A stretch of 46,145 nucleotides of DNA from a virus. Shown here piece by piece: positions 1 through 8,826 of this stretch. The stretch is from positions 1 through 46,145 of the IMG/VR virus record IMGVR_UViG_3300025960_000006. One strand, 5' to 3'. The stretch's first letter is position 1. Every line of letters starts with the position of its first letter. Under the pieces are notes generated by a model. The model had not been told where the DNA came from. It saw nothing but the letters and a program-made list of their open reading frames with translations, and ran no database searches. The position numbers and the translations under genes were made by a program.

Positions 1-137
1 CACTATGGTTCTTGCCCTCTGGGTCTCTCTCATCAATCCCAGACATGACTTTTATGTATATTTCGCGGGCCTTTCGATGGCCACGTAGTGCGCGATCTTG
101 GCTCTCTTGATTCGTGTCGGTCATCCAGTTCTGAAAC
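1..137. repeat. Terminal redundancy, left copy
   Basis: These 137 bases recur at 46008-46145 with a single T inserted in a T run near the beginning. The two ends therefore overlap, as in an assembly of a circular or circularly permuted genome. The indel changes the reading frame of the small gene that crosses the junction. Confidence 0.95.
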
Positions 138-319
138 AGAAGTCCTACGCGAGCACTATACGCAGCTTCCACACCCCGTCGGTCGAGCCTATCAAGTTTC
201 TTATCGTAAACAGAGGGTTTCAGCGGAGGTACATCACCACTAGCGTCGTCAAGGAAGAAGATGGCGGTTAGCGTGAACACCACCGTAAGGACCGCCACCG
301 CCACCCCACTTGGATTCAT
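1..319 (-). CDS. Membrane-anchored small protein, junction-spanning (possible spanin)
   Basis: An open frame starts with ATG at 319 and runs off the left end. Read into the right-hand copy of the redundancy it ends at TAG (46010-46012), giving about 105 residues. The N-terminus is a single hydrophobic stretch (about residues 6-23, VAVAVLTVVFTLTAIFFL) followed by a charged, probably helical region rich in Lys, Arg and Asp. Its ATG overlaps the stop of the preceding gene (ATGA), so it is translationally coupled. Position just downstream of the endolysin and the N-in membrane-anchor topology fit an Rz-like inner-membrane spanin, but no family was recognised. In the left copy the missing base shifts the last codons. 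The spanin role is inference. Confidence 0.7.
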   Translation of the reverse strand, partial: MNPSGVAVAVLTVVFTLTAIFFLDDASGDVPPLKPSVYDKKLDRLDRRGVEAAYSARVGLLFQNWMTDTNQESQDRALRGHRKAREIYIKVMSGIDERDPEGKNHS

Positions 320-504
320 AGCATCTGTTCCAGTGCCTTCGTCGCGATTTCGATATCGCCCTCGAGCAGCTTCAGGTCAGACTGTAACTGCTCAGTCTTA
401 GTCTCGGGCGGTGACATCGACGTGAAGTACTTATCGAACACACGTCCAAGGTGACGCTTGACTGCGTTGTCCAGTTCGAGGTCTAGTTCATTCGCTAGAT
501 TCAT
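316..504 (-). CDS. Small charged protein, unknown function
   Basis: A 62-residue, Leu-, Glu- and Lys-rich protein with no membrane segment, likely all helical with a C-terminal coiled-coil-like stretch. The start overlaps the endolysin stop by ATGA, and its own stop overlaps the next ATG in the same way, so three genes (endolysin, this one, membrane-anchored protein) are tightly coupled. The context suggests a lysis-associated or virion accessory role. No family was recognised. Confidence 0.7.
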   Translation of the reverse strand: MNLANELDLELDNAVKRHLGRVFDKYFTSMSPPETKTEQLQSDLKLLEGDIEIATKALEQML

Positions 505-1619
505 GTTGGAAACTCCACTTCTACTTCGTCATCGGTTTCAATTCCCAGTGCTTCCATTAGGCCAGGAGAGAGATCGGCTACCCGTCCTGTACCTGCATTC
601 GGCCCCCAATCGGCAGGGTACGCAGAGTGTTCGATCCCGGTACCTATTGCTCGAACGATTGCTTTCCTACTCAGTAGCATGGCTCGCGGCGTTCTCTTAT
701 AGTCCCATCGACAGGCAATGTAGAACACTTCAGGATCGAGTCGTCGCGCTAGTCCTGTCGTTCCACTAGGTTGATATGGCAGGAACAAGTGCGGTGCCTG
801 ACTTATATCGGTAATGAAAGCAAGTCCCTCATCAGGTGCGACGCCTGTATCGTTCGGGCCACCGAACCACGAACACGGTCCCTCTGTGCCAAACACTGGA
901 ACCGTATTCGGAGGAGGCTCTTCGTCCAACAGAGCCGCCCATGTCTGTTCCCCTACTACACCATCCACCTCAAGTCCCTCAGACCGCTGGAACTCCTTGA
1001 CTAGAGATTCAGTGGTGGTGCCGAAATCGCCATCGATCCATTTAGGTAGCAGTTCCTGCAATCTAACAACGTCGGGGCCGGTGCTCCCCTTTCGCAACAC
1101 AGGCAACGAGGTCGAGGGCGGATCGATTGGAAGCGGAATTGGTTCACTTTTTGGCCAAACCAACGCAACAACATTCGACTTAGGAAACGGGGCAAGGTTA
1201 ATGGCGTCAGACTGGTTCCCTCCACGACACATGTAGTTGGTTCCACTCGTGCTTTCGTAGAACGTAACATGTCCTCCGCCCGAACGGGTAAGTACCACAA
1301 CGCATCCGAGCCTGGGTACTTTAAGAACACCATAGTTGGGGTCGTCTGCCCAACTCCTTGCCCACAGAAACCTATCCGTATCTGTACTTCCAAATGGGGG
1401 TCGTACACCGACAGTTGCCATGCAGTCAGCCGCCGCGAGTCCGCACCAGGGGATTGAGTCATGGCTGTACCCATTACAGTAAGATTCCATCTCAGGGTAG
1501 GCTCTAGCGATGTTATCTGCCATAGCCAGTATCTTTGTCTCGTCTGGTGCACCTGGCTTCTCTGATAGCCCATTCATCGAGCGCATCCTTAGGAGCCAAA
1601 GAGGAGCTTCATCAGTCAT
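501..1619 (-). CDS. Endolysin: NlpC/P60-CHAP-like amidase/peptidase + PG-binding + double-psi barrel
   Basis: A 372-residue modular peptidoglycan hydrolase. The first module (about residues 5-155) has the TIGR02594/CHAP-like layout, with candidate catalytic Cys59 in IPWCGLAAADC and His117 in SGGGHVTFY. Residues about 175-232 are a PG_binding_1 repeat (LRKGSTGPDVVRLQELL, then DGVVGEQTWAAL). Residues about 245-372 look like an RlpA-type double-psi beta barrel (CSWFGGPNDTG near its start, GRVADLSPGLMEALG near its end), an unusual third module for an endolysin. The family normally begins with a P-x-W-L helix right at the N-terminus, and APLWLL at residues 5-10 matches this, so the start at 1619 is supported even though the 13-bp palindrome abuts the ATG. 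The overall role is clear; the exact bond cleaved is not. Confidence 0.85.
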   Translation of the reverse strand: MTDEAPLWLLRMRSMNGLSEKPGAPDETKILAMADNIARAYPEMESYCNGYSHDSIPWCGLAAADCMATVGVRPPFGSTDTDRFLWARSWADDPNYGVLKVPRLGCVVVLTRSGGGHVTFYESTSGTNYMCRGGNQSDAINLAPFPKSNVVALVWPKSEPIPLPIDPPSTSLPVLRKGSTGPDVVRLQELLPKWIDGDFGTTTESLVKEFQRSEGLEVDGVVGEQTWAALLDEEPPPNTVPVFGTEGPCSWFGGPNDTGVAPDEGLAFITDISQAPHLFLPYQPSGTTGLARRLDPEVFYIACRWDYKRTPRAMLLSRKAIVRAIGTGIEHSAYPADWGPNAGTGRVADLSPGLMEALGIETDDEVEVEFPT

Positions 1620-1632
1620 GTGTGACTCACAC
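1620..1632. repeat. 13-bp palindrome copy 1
   Basis: Exact GTGTGACTCACAC. On the minus strand its first base is the G of the upstream gene's TAG stop, and its last base directly precedes the endolysin ATG. Confidence 0.95.
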
Positions 1633-1838
1633 TACCTATTGAACCGGCTTCTACCAGACGTATCTTCGACTGCATTGTTCAGGATCAAGCCAAGCCGCTG
1701 CTCAAGCTGATCTTTAACTGGACCACGTGCGATTGCCAAATATGGCTGACATACTTCTTCCCAAACAATATTCAGGATATTGCCTGGAATCACGTAGAAC
1801 GACGCTGGATTGAACCTTGGCTTTGGGTCTGCCATCAT
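1632..1838 (-). CDS. Hypothetical protein between terminase and endolysin
   Basis: A 68-residue protein without membrane segments; no family was recognised. Two adjacent ATGs (1838 and 1835) overlap the terminase stop (ATGATG with TGA), behind a GGGGA Shine-Dalgarno. The gene ends with TAG whose G is the first base of the 13-bp palindrome. Coupling to the large terminase suggests a packaging or lysis accessory function, but the sequence does not show which. Confidence 0.7.
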   Translation of the reverse strand: MMADPKPRFNPASFYVIPGNILNIVWEEVCQPYLAIARGPVKDQLEQRLGLILNNAVEDTSGRSRFNR

Positions 1839-3376
1839 ATTCCCCTTTGTCTTGATCGTTGATAGTCATCTATGCTCATTTCCTGCCAGAAAGACCAGCT
1901 AGGTGGGAGCATTTCCTCTGGCACTTTGATCTCGCTAGGATCAGGTAGCTTACTGAGCATGTATTTTAGTGTGTTCATAGCATGATCGTTATGGTCTACT
2001 GGTTCATCGATGTTCTTGCCTTGGTTATCTCTTTTCCAGTAGTAGCTCATCACTTCGTCCAAGAACCACGGGAGTTCTTCAGCAATGTAGAATAGTGGCC
2101 CAGGACGCTCCTCAGTGACCAAATGTGGCGTCTTAGGAGTGCCAGCGATATACGAATTAACCTTAGCGATACCAGATAGGATATCACTGCTCCCTGGACG
2201 GACATTAAGACCACTATCCTTGAGAATCTTTGCGATCGTCGTGCTTCTGATGGACTGACCAGCAACGACGATTCGCCGGAAGATTGCAGGGTCCGCAATG
2301 ATCGGCTCATGTGTATGTAGCAGTCCTGCATATCGTGCCCTTATCTCTCTTATAGTATTACCATGCTGCATAATGTCAAAATTAGGATGATAAAACCCGT
2401 CCAGTACAATAACTCGCCCATAATCATCAACAAACCCAAGCATGTAACACGTGGGTGTGACGATCCCAAAGTCGTAGCCTTCGATTGATTTGACCTTAAC
2501 GTGTCGTCTTTTACAATCTGCAAGATGGTCAAGGATCACCTCTCTCTTTATAACGTGACGAGACACATCGAACTCAGGGTGTACTAGCCCTTCGAATGCT
2601 GCCCACTTCCCGAGCAGGTACCTCTCACGCATCTGTCCTTTGTACGTCGTCTCAAGCGTAGCGATAAAGTCAGGCTTAAGATTGGCCTTATTGGCATAAG
2701 TGTCGCTCTCGCACAGCTCGATAATTGGCGTGTGAGTCACACTATCTACGAGCAGTTTGTTCGAGAAGATCTTCTTGTCACGCCAGTCGATATACGGCTT
2801 GATCAGTTCGTGATACGCCCAGTTCTGACTAGGATTGAGCGTCATCATTAACCATCTTGGACCGTCACTCGGCATGGTAGCGTCTTCTTCTCCTTCTTCC
2901 ACACGGTAAGGGGTGTCTCCTCGCAGCCGTCCGAGCAGATCAAGGAAGTCTTTATGCGTGATGCCAGGGTCGTCGATTTGATCCAGTCCAATCCAATCGT
3001 ACGTAGCCGATAGTAGGTTACTGGTCGTGGTCCCGTCTTCATTCGTGCTCTTACCTCGTTGGGCCACATATCGAAAATGTACGACGCTTCCGTTGATGAG
3101 ATACGCACTATTATCCTCCTGGGTTGGCTTCTTCTTGATCCAGTAGCCAGGGCACCACTTAAAGAACTCCTTTCGCAGCGTGTCATTCAGCTTGGGGTAG
3201 GTTTCTCGTCCAAGTAGTCCCATGCAGCCAGGGTAGGCTTTCAAGAGCATCAGGGACTTGATCACAAGACCAGTCGTCTTTCCATTCGCAAACCCACCCC
3301 CAAAAATCTGAACCTTCGCGCGGCTTTGTTGGAAACCATGCTGGGCCGACCCTTCTTGCAAACGATAATTTGGCAC
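1835..3376 (-). CDS. terL: Terminase large subunit
   Basis: A 513-residue ATP-driven DNA packaging motor and headful nuclease. The Walker A-like loop GGGFANGKTT is at residues 26-35, followed by a Walker B-type segment (WIGLDQIDDP, about residue 130). The RNase H-like nuclease half shows the spaced acidic positions: YDFGI (about 300), IIADPAIF (about 365) and the C-terminal DHNDHAMNTLKY. The length is typical of the family. It starts at GTG (3376) with GAGG six bases upstream, while the upstream gene ends only a few bases away. The gene contains an internal copy of the 13-bp palindrome (2730-2742) that encodes VTHT. Confidence 0.93.
   Translation of the reverse strand: MPNYRLQEGSAQHGFQQSRAKVQIFGGGFANGKTTGLVIKSLMLLKAYPGCMGLLGRETYPKLNDTLRKEFFKWCPGYWIKKKPTQEDNSAYLINGSVVHFRYVAQRGKSTNEDGTTTSNLLSATYDWIGLDQIDDPGITHKDFLDLLGRLRGDTPYRVEEGEEDATMPSDGPRWLMMTLNPSQNWAYHELIKPYIDWRDKKIFSNKLLVDSVTHTPIIELCESDTYANKANLKPDFIATLETTYKGQMRERYLLGKWAAFEGLVHPEFDVSRHVIKREVILDHLADCKRRHVKVKSIEGYDFGIVTPTCYMLGFVDDYGRVIVLDGFYHPNFDIMQHGNTIREIRARYAGLLHTHEPIIADPAIFRRIVVAGQSIRSTTIAKILKDSGLNVRPGSSDILSGIAKVNSYIAGTPKTPHLVTEERPGPLFYIAEELPWFLDEVMSYYWKRDNQGKNIDEPVDHNDHAMNTLKYMLSKLPDPSEIKVPEEMLPPSWSFWQEMSIDDYQRSRQRGI
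2730..2742. repeat. 13-bp palindrome copy 2 (inside terL)
   Basis: Exact GTGTGAGTCACAC, read as Val-Thr-His-Thr in the minus-strand terminase frame. Confidence 0.95.
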
Positions 3377-3379
3377 GCA

Positions 3380-3955
3380 TCACCTCGACACTTTCCGTGT
3401 TGGATAGAAATTAGCCTGATCGAAGTTTCTCGGAGCCATTCCCTCAACTAGGTGGTAGTTTTCAGCCCCTGGTCCATAGTAGAAATCGTTGTTGTGCATG
3501 CCACCGATTACACGATTGATGTATTCCTGTGGAGTGAGTTGACTAAGATCTTCATCTCCCATCGTGGTCTGCAACATTCCAAGAGCTGCTTCTAAGCTCG
3601 ATTGGCTTCTACGATCCTCTATGTTCCCTGAGAAGCCACCACTAGGGTTAGGATCTTTCATCCATGCCGCTGCGCCTGCCTCATTCGTTAGCTTAGGTAG
3701 GTCGCGCCAGTAGTGTTGGAGCCCTACCGTATCCATACCACTGTAAGCTTCGTCATCCGTTTCTGGAATTGCATTCATTCCAGGGGACATCTCAGCCTGA
3801 TCGTTCCAACCGAGTTTAGGAAAGCGTTGGTTGATCGTTTCCTGCACGCTACCTACCGGAGCATTCTGGCGAGCTAACTGTGCTGCGATCCAGTCATCGA
3901 CCTCAGGGTCTTCATAACCGACCGCAGGGACCGTTATCTGTAATGGTTCAGCCAT
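3380..3955 (-). CDS. Hypothetical virion/packaging-associated protein
   Basis: A 191-residue, acidic, soluble-looking protein rich in Asn, Gly and Pro (for example GGMHNNDFYYGPG near the C-terminus), with no membrane segment. It lies immediately before the large terminase. Its start is three bases downstream of a 13-bp palindrome, and the only Shine-Dalgarno-like AGG lies on the far side of that palindrome. No family was recognised. A structural or packaging accessory role is inferred from position only. Confidence 0.75.
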   Translation of the reverse strand: MAEPLQITVPAVGYEDPEVDDWIAAQLARQNAPVGSVQETINQRFPKLGWNDQAEMSPGMNAIPETDDEAYSGMDTVGLQHYWRDLPKLTNEAGAAAWMKDPNPSGGFSGNIEDRRSQSSLEAALGMLQTTMGDEDLSQLTPQEYINRVIGGMHNNDFYYGPGAENYHLVEGMAPRNFDQANFYPTRKVSR

Positions 3956-3958
3956 CTT

Positions 3959-3971
3959 GTGTGACTCACAC
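3959..3971. repeat. 13-bp palindrome copy 3
   Basis: Exact GTGTGACTCACAC. It shares the G of the upstream TAG stop and lies three bases before the next minus-strand ATG. Confidence 0.95.
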
Positions 3972-4153
3972 TACCTAACAGGACTTCCAAAGACGTGAAG
4001 ACCAAGGAGGCCAATGAGGATAAACAGGACTAGCCAGCCACCAAATGGTCCCCATGGACCGACACGATCCCTATACCAAGGGCCGATACCAAGAAGGCCA
4101 AAGACCCCAAAGATCACGTAGATCAGCCAGAACCAAATGTTCGCGCCCATCAT
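3971..4153 (-). CDS. Small two-helix membrane protein, candidate holin
   Basis: A 60-residue, very hydrophobic protein with two predicted transmembrane helices (about residues 5-24 and 38-56) joined by a short loop rich in Trp, Gly, Pro and Arg (WYRDRVGPWGPFGG). Size and topology fit a class II holin, and the endolysin lies in the same operon about 2.3 kb downstream. ATGs at 4153 and 4150 are both possible; AGGAGG gives better spacing to the second. It ends in TAG shared with the 13-bp palindrome. The holin call rests on topology and context, because holins share little sequence. Confidence 0.72.
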   Translation of the reverse strand: MMGANIWFWLIYVIFGVFGLLGIGPWYRDRVGPWGPFGGWLVLFILIGLLGLHVFGSPVR

Positions 4154-4329
4154 TTCCTCCTCTTCGGCGGCTTGTTGCTTAAACCTGCCTCGGACAACGC
4201 AATTGCAATCGCCTGCTGTCGATCCTTGACGATTGGCCCTTTCGCACTTCCACTGTGAAGCTGTCCATGCTTGAACTTGTGCATTTCGGTGTGTACTGCC
4301 TCTTTCGGGGACTGGCCTTTGACTGGCAT
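4150..4329 (-). CDS. DUF6496-like small basic protein
   Basis: A 59-residue basic protein. The central segment MHKFKHGQLHSGSAKGP followed by RQQAIAIALSEAG resembles the DUF6496 family, found in many phages and bacteria with no known function. I chose ATG 4329 (AGGTGAT upstream) because residues before it do not fit the family and would run into the tail-spike gene. The stop overlaps the start of the two-helix membrane protein. Confidence 0.75.
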   Translation of the reverse strand: MPVKGQSPKEAVHTEMHKFKHGQLHSGSAKGPIVKDRQQAIAIALSEAGLSNKPPKRRK

Positions 4330-4333
4330 GATA

Positions 4334-7300
4334 TCACCTGATTCGTATTCTTGGTCGACTAGACTGGTAACTTGCTGTGGCAGTTTCCATGGAATCGTAA
4401 CCATCAAGATAAAGCGCCGCAGCATAAGCAGGAATCAACTGTTGCTGAGTAGTGAACTCCATATGTTCAATCGCATCGTATCGCTCCATCAACATCTCCC
4501 AGCGTGGGAAGCAGCGTTGATGATATGGGTAATTCTCACGGAACGGCAGTGTAGGATCAATTGTAGCCATCTCAGGATCAGCCTGAGGTTCAGCTATGCG
4601 GTTAATAAAGCTCTGGCCGAAGAATACAGGCAAGAATGGATAGTTGTTCGCCCAGCCTTCACTACATAGCCCAATTGGAAATGTCTGATTATTATAACGA
4701 GAGTCTATGTGTAGAGTCTCCAGGAGATTCCGGACTCCAATCCCTTTAGTCATACAAATACCCATTTGGTTTGCGCCATGGCGATGTTGCATTGCATATT
4801 GCATAGCACGTCGGCATCGCCGAGCGTTTGTCATATCGCCGTCGCGCGCAAACGCTATAGCGCCAATTGTCAAGCTTGGCATATTATCAATGAAATTATT
4901 GGCGCCTCCAAAGCCCATAGACCAGAACCCAGGATACTGGCCGTTAGCATATGTTACGTCAGGAGCCTCTTGATAAAGACACCACGCACTGAGGGCTCTG
5001 TCTTTAATTAGTGCGATGCAAGCATCACGAATGGTTGAATTTGCACCAGGAGCGTTAGCGTACTCAAAACTGCCATACAGATTAGCTGGTGCAGACGCGC
5101 CTGGCGGGAAGAGTGAGTCACACACGGTTTTGTACGTTGTGAGTCCTGTTAGGTAAAAGAGTGCTGCAGCAGCATTAGGGTACCATGTCGGAAACTGCGA
5201 AGCTAAGGATGCAATAGTCGCATTATATTGCGCAGTCGTCCACTGTGCTCGAGTCTTCACAGGTAGATAATGAGCATCACGAGTAGTCGCATCTGTATGA
5301 ACTAAAACAGCCCAATCATAAGCTGCAATGGCGGACGCCTTATATGTATTCGAGAGCGCTGTATAACCCATAGTGGCTAGGATACGTGCAAGTTTCGCTG
5401 CAACGAAGACATACTGTATGCTCGTTATGTGGTCTGGATACCAAGTGTAGACGGACATAGAAGTGTTCCAGCTAGTTTCATAGCCTGGAATACCTTCGCC
5501 GTAGTTCATGCCTGCACTTACTGCCCCGCTGCCCTGTTGGCTCTGCCTAACCTGCTCTATGCCCCAGATCACTTCAACAATCGGTGAAGGCAATCCGTTC
5601 GTTCCCGCAAAGATCGTTGGATCAAGCCCTATCTCCAGACACGTTGGAATACCGTAATTTATAGCCAACCTGCTAGTCGAATTTAGAAACTCGAATGTTG
5701 TGAGTATCTGCGACCACCCTCCATGCGTCTCCGGAAAGCGTACGTCCCAGTCTCCTGCATCCGAGTGTCCTCCGTAAGCAGGGTCTTCGACGGACGTGAT
5801 CCAGGGTTCATAGCCCCCACCTGCACCTACCGGATAGCCTGCGTCGTGAATGCCATTCGTAGTACCTGCAAGGCTGTAGCCAGACATAGCATACGGAACG
5901 TAACTCTTATAGACCTTGTATGTGGACGTGTTTCTAAAGTTAAGCGGTCGCGTGTAGCCAAAACGACCATCTTGCACACAACCCATTCGTTGATGGTAAC
6001 AACCCTTAGCATATACTGACGCTACAGTGTTCCAAATTCGGTCGTCGATAATTATAGGATCAGAGACCCCGATGCCAGGAAGCCATATGTAGTACGTGCC
6101 TGGCGATAAGGTTGCAGTAGAGTAGTCCAATCCATAGACGTATGTCTGCGAGCGATTTCCATTCATGTTGACTCGGAAGCATAGGTTTCCCTTATTTCCC
6201 GAGGTACTCTGAGTAAAGTCACTGAAGCCTGTACTGTTTACTCCAACAAGATCGAAGCTGTTACCTGACTTGTTCCCTACAGTATGAAAAAGCTGATTTC
6301 CTCCAGGAGCGTCAACTTCAGACATGCCGCCATTAGAGGCAGCACCCGCGGTATAGTGAGTCATACCAACACAAACGACCCTATCACCATTAGACAAGCT
6401 TGACGCATCGTCTACTGTTACACGAGCTGTCGTAGCCTTTGTGATCCCGCTTATCTTCATTGGCTTAGGCTGAAACACCTCATACGGAACTTGCTCTACA
6501 TGCTGCGGCGCATCAAACGAATGACCCTCGACCGATGTCGGCGTCGCACGCTGCACCGGGGCACCACTAGAGGTGAACACAACCGTTCCAGCCGCATTAA
6601 TTATGTACCAGTTTGCGATACCGGCGAAGCTAACTTCACCATCTGTACCTTTGCCAGGAACCCACTCACTCAGGTACGCAAGCTTACCTACATCATTCGG
6701 CCTGTGACCACTTTGGTCAACATGAATGGCACGACATCGTGTCGATTTCTCCTGGAACGTGAACGTGTAAGCATTAATCGAGGCTCCTGGAGGAAACGTA
6801 ATAGTGTACGAAGACCCAGACGTCAGTGTTCCGCTGAGCTGAAGATAGATTGTATGCTTAAACGAAAGACAAGGTTGCTGAAAATTCGTTCCAACAAACA
6901 TTCCGCCACCACCACTATACGGCTTTGTTTTAAGGTACATACCCGTAACCGTAAGCCCTCCCGTAATGCCATAATTCGCAGCGACCTTTGCCGCCTCACG
7001 ATCTAGATACGTCGTCGAACGAATGTCTGAATATCTTCGCGTTTTACCATCACGGCCGACGAGCAAGCACCATTGAGGTGTACCAAGAATGGGATGCGTC
7101 CGCTGTACAAACGTGTTAGGGTCTATAAGAACGCCACCTGAGGTATATGTGTTCGTAAACACAGAACTCTGCAAATCGATCGTGCCTGAGCCCGAACGTG
7201 ACGCTGCCCAATGCCGGTTTGCCTCAGTTGTACCCACAGTGCTATGAACAACTATACGGTTCAGCTCACCAAGATACGCGGCAGACTGTCCAAAGAACGC

Positions 7301-8812
7301 CGCCCCACCAGTATACGCATTCACGAAGGCTGAAGGAATGCCGCTGTCCACTTGTTCTGGGAATTTGGAGAACCTATTCTCCAGAAGTATGTGCGTCCCA
7401 TCAACAACAGTAAGTTTCCAGTTCGACCATTCATCAGTGCAGTTAGCCTCAATGCATCCGCGAGCACCACGAATGCCACAAAGCTGGCCTGTAGTGTAGC
7501 CTGCGGTACTCCACACAGTGCAGAGAATTTTTCCTCCTGCACCTGCTCCCATAGCTTGAATGTACGTCGCACCCACATTAGCTGCGAACGTAGTCGTCAG
7601 CCGAATATGGCCATGGCCATTATTCACCGCTCCTGTGATAGGGTATGTGCCTGTCCCCGAATCAGGTGAACTTAATACCTCGGTGTACCCCTGAATTACA
7701 GGCGGATCGACCACTTCCACACATATCAGTGCATTCGTCCTGTTGTCCACTGTGCTGAAATCTTGAACGGTAAAAGTCGAACCTCCTCCCCCTCCGCCGA
7801 CGTAGTAAACTTCGGTCAGTGAGGTAAAGTAGATAGTATTAGCAGAAACGGTGCCACCAACATCAGTCGTTGCAGCAACATCCCCCGATGTAGCTGCACC
7901 AGTGTATCCTGTAACACCAGAACCAGTAGAACCGAAGCCTCCACTAATGGAAGCATGCACGCGAATGACAAGCGGCTTGGTTTTATTGAAAGCATAGGTT
8001 ACCTCGTCGCTTGTCACTAACGCTTGAGGAAAGCCCACAGACCCAGTTACGTTTCCACCAAATGTTACTTGTACTTGTGTACCATCGAAGTCCCAAGCAT
8101 CTCCACTACTAGCAGCATGCCCAACATACATCTTATCCCAGGTGACACCGCTAGTATTACCTCCCTGAACAGTTATACGCAGCTTACTCCCCGTTGCTGG
8201 AACCGAACCGTCATAGGCAGCTACAGGGACAACTTGTGATAGAGTCTCGGTTGAGGCTGTTCCAATCGACGAGTTCAACGTGATGTTATGAAGAGTGAAC
8301 CAATTAGCCTCGGGGGTAAAAACCTCGACACGAGCAACGCCAATTGAGGAATTTGCAGAAGCCGGAGTGTAACCTGCGACGTCAGTAGTAGCCGCCTCAT
8401 CCACGCTAGCTTTAATATAGCTAGTCCAGCCAGTACCGCTCGCTTGGCGTAAATCGGAAGCGCCGCTACAATGAAACGCAACAACTAGCGGCTTCGCTTT
8501 ATCAAATGCGTAGTCCGCAACGTCACCAATTCGAAATGTTGAGATATTCCATGTAGTTGAGGCGAACGCCGACAGTTGAACCTGTGTGCCATCGAAATCG
8601 TAAGCATCGCCACTTGTAGCGGCGTGGCCAACATACACCTTATTAGCAGTAGCACCAGCAGCGCTGCTTATAGTTACGCGAATCTTTGTGCCAGTGGCAG
8701 GAACGCCAGCACCATACGCCGATACAGGAACAACGACACGTATAGTGTAACCGTTTAGATCGCCGGTGTTACCGCCACCTGTTCCGAGATTTACTAGGTC
8801 TTTCCAAGGCAT
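4334..8812 (-). CDS. Giant tail spike with duplicated N-terminal module and GH9-like glycosidase domain
   Basis: A 1492-residue protein, the second largest of the phage. The N-terminus carries two tandem copies of a beta-rich module of about 160 residues (VYVGHAATSGDAYDFDGTQV and MYVGHAASSGDAWDFDGTQ), then beta-rich linkers. The C-terminal third (from about residue 880) looks like a family 9 glycoside hydrolase: a beta-sandwich, then a helical barrel containing GGHSDAGDWD with the paired Asp1018/Asp1021 that GH9 enzymes use as base. The acid Glu was not identified. The likely role is degradation of host exopolysaccharide or a cellulose-like capsule at adsorption. The first module repeat needs the ATG at 8812, which directly abuts the 13-bp palindrome and has no Shine-Dalgarno. 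Carries a one-mismatch palindrome at 5111-5123. The GH9 assignment is from motif recognition only. Confidence 0.8.
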   Translation of the reverse strand: MPWKDLVNLGTGGGNTGDLNGYTIRVVVPVSAYGAGVPATGTKIRVTISSAAGATANKVYVGHAATSGDAYDFDGTQVQLSAFASTTWNISTFRIGDVADYAFDKAKPLVVAFHCSGASDLRQASGTGWTSYIKASVDEAATTDVAGYTPASANSSIGVARVEVFTPEANWFTLHNITLNSSIGTASTETLSQVVPVAAYDGSVPATGSKLRITVQGGNTSGVTWDKMYVGHAASSGDAWDFDGTQVQVTFGGNVTGSVGFPQALVTSDEVTYAFNKTKPLVIRVHASISGGFGSTGSGVTGYTGAATSGDVAATTDVGGTVSANTIYFTSLTEVYYVGGGGGGSTFTVQDFSTVDNRTNALICVEVVDPPVIQGYTEVLSSPDSGTGTYPITGAVNNGHGHIRLTTTFAANVGATYIQAMGAGAGGKILCTVWSTAGYTTGQLCGIRGARGCIEANCTDEWSNWKLTVVDGTHILLENRFSKFPEQVDSGIPSAFVNAYTGGAAFFGQSAAYLGELNRIVVHSTVGTTEANRHWAASRSGSGTIDLQSSVFTNTYTSGGVLIDPNTFVQRTHPILGTPQWCLLVGRDGKTRRYSDIRSTTYLDREAAKVAANYGITGGLTVTGMYLKTKPYSGGGGMFVGTNFQQPCLSFKHTIYLQLSGTLTSGSSYTITFPPGASINAYTFTFQEKSTRCRAIHVDQSGHRPNDVGKLAYLSEWVPGKGTDGEVSFAGIANWYIINAAGTVVFTSSGAPVQRATPTSVEGHSFDAPQHVEQVPYEVFQPKPMKISGITKATTARVTVDDASSLSNGDRVVCVGMTHYTAGAASNGGMSEVDAPGGNQLFHTVGNKSGNSFDLVGVNSTGFSDFTQSTSGNKGNLCFRVNMNGNRSQTYVYGLDYSTATLSPGTYYIWLPGIGVSDPIIIDDRIWNTVASVYAKGCYHQRMGCVQDGRFGYTRPLNFRNTSTYKVYKSYVPYAMSGYSLAGTTNGIHDAGYPVGAGGGYEPWITSVEDPAYGGHSDAGDWDVRFPETHGGWSQILTTFEFLNSTSRLAINYGIPTCLEIGLDPTIFAGTNGLPSPIVEVIWGIEQVRQSQQGSGAVSAGMNYGEGIPGYETSWNTSMSVYTWYPDHITSIQYVFVAAKLARILATMGYTALSNTYKASAIAAYDWAVLVHTDATTRDAHYLPVKTRAQWTTAQYNATIASLASQFPTWYPNAAAALFYLTGLTTYKTVCDSLFPPGASAPANLYGSFEYANAPGANSTIRDACIALIKDRALSAWCLYQEAPDVTYANGQYPGFWSMGFGGANNFIDNMPSLTIGAIAFARDGDMTNARRCRRAMQYAMQHRHGANQMGICMTKGIGVRNLLETLHIDSRYNNQTFPIGLCSEGWANNYPFLPVFFGQSFINRIAEPQADPEMATIDPTLPFRENYPYHQRCFPRWEMLMERYDAIEHMEFTTQQQLIPAYAAALYLDGYDSMETATASYQSSRPRIRIR
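5111..5123. repeat. Near-match 13-bp palindrome (12/13) in tail spike
   Basis: GAGTGAGTCACAC differs from the consensus only at position 2. It lies in the longest stretch without an exact copy (3971-8813). Confidence 0.6.
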
Positions 8813-8825
8813 GTGTGACTCACAC
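8813..8825. repeat. 13-bp palindrome copy 4
   Basis: Exact GTGTGACTCACAC, flush with the ATG of the tail-spike gene; the upstream gene's TAA ends one base before it. Confidence 0.95.
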
Positions 8826-8826
8826 G

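Noticed and set aside
6491-7006. 171-codon plus-strand frame inside the tail spike gene
   Set aside because: Antisense shadow: Arg/Cys/Thr-rich, no ribosome site, opposite a continuous 1492-codon gene.
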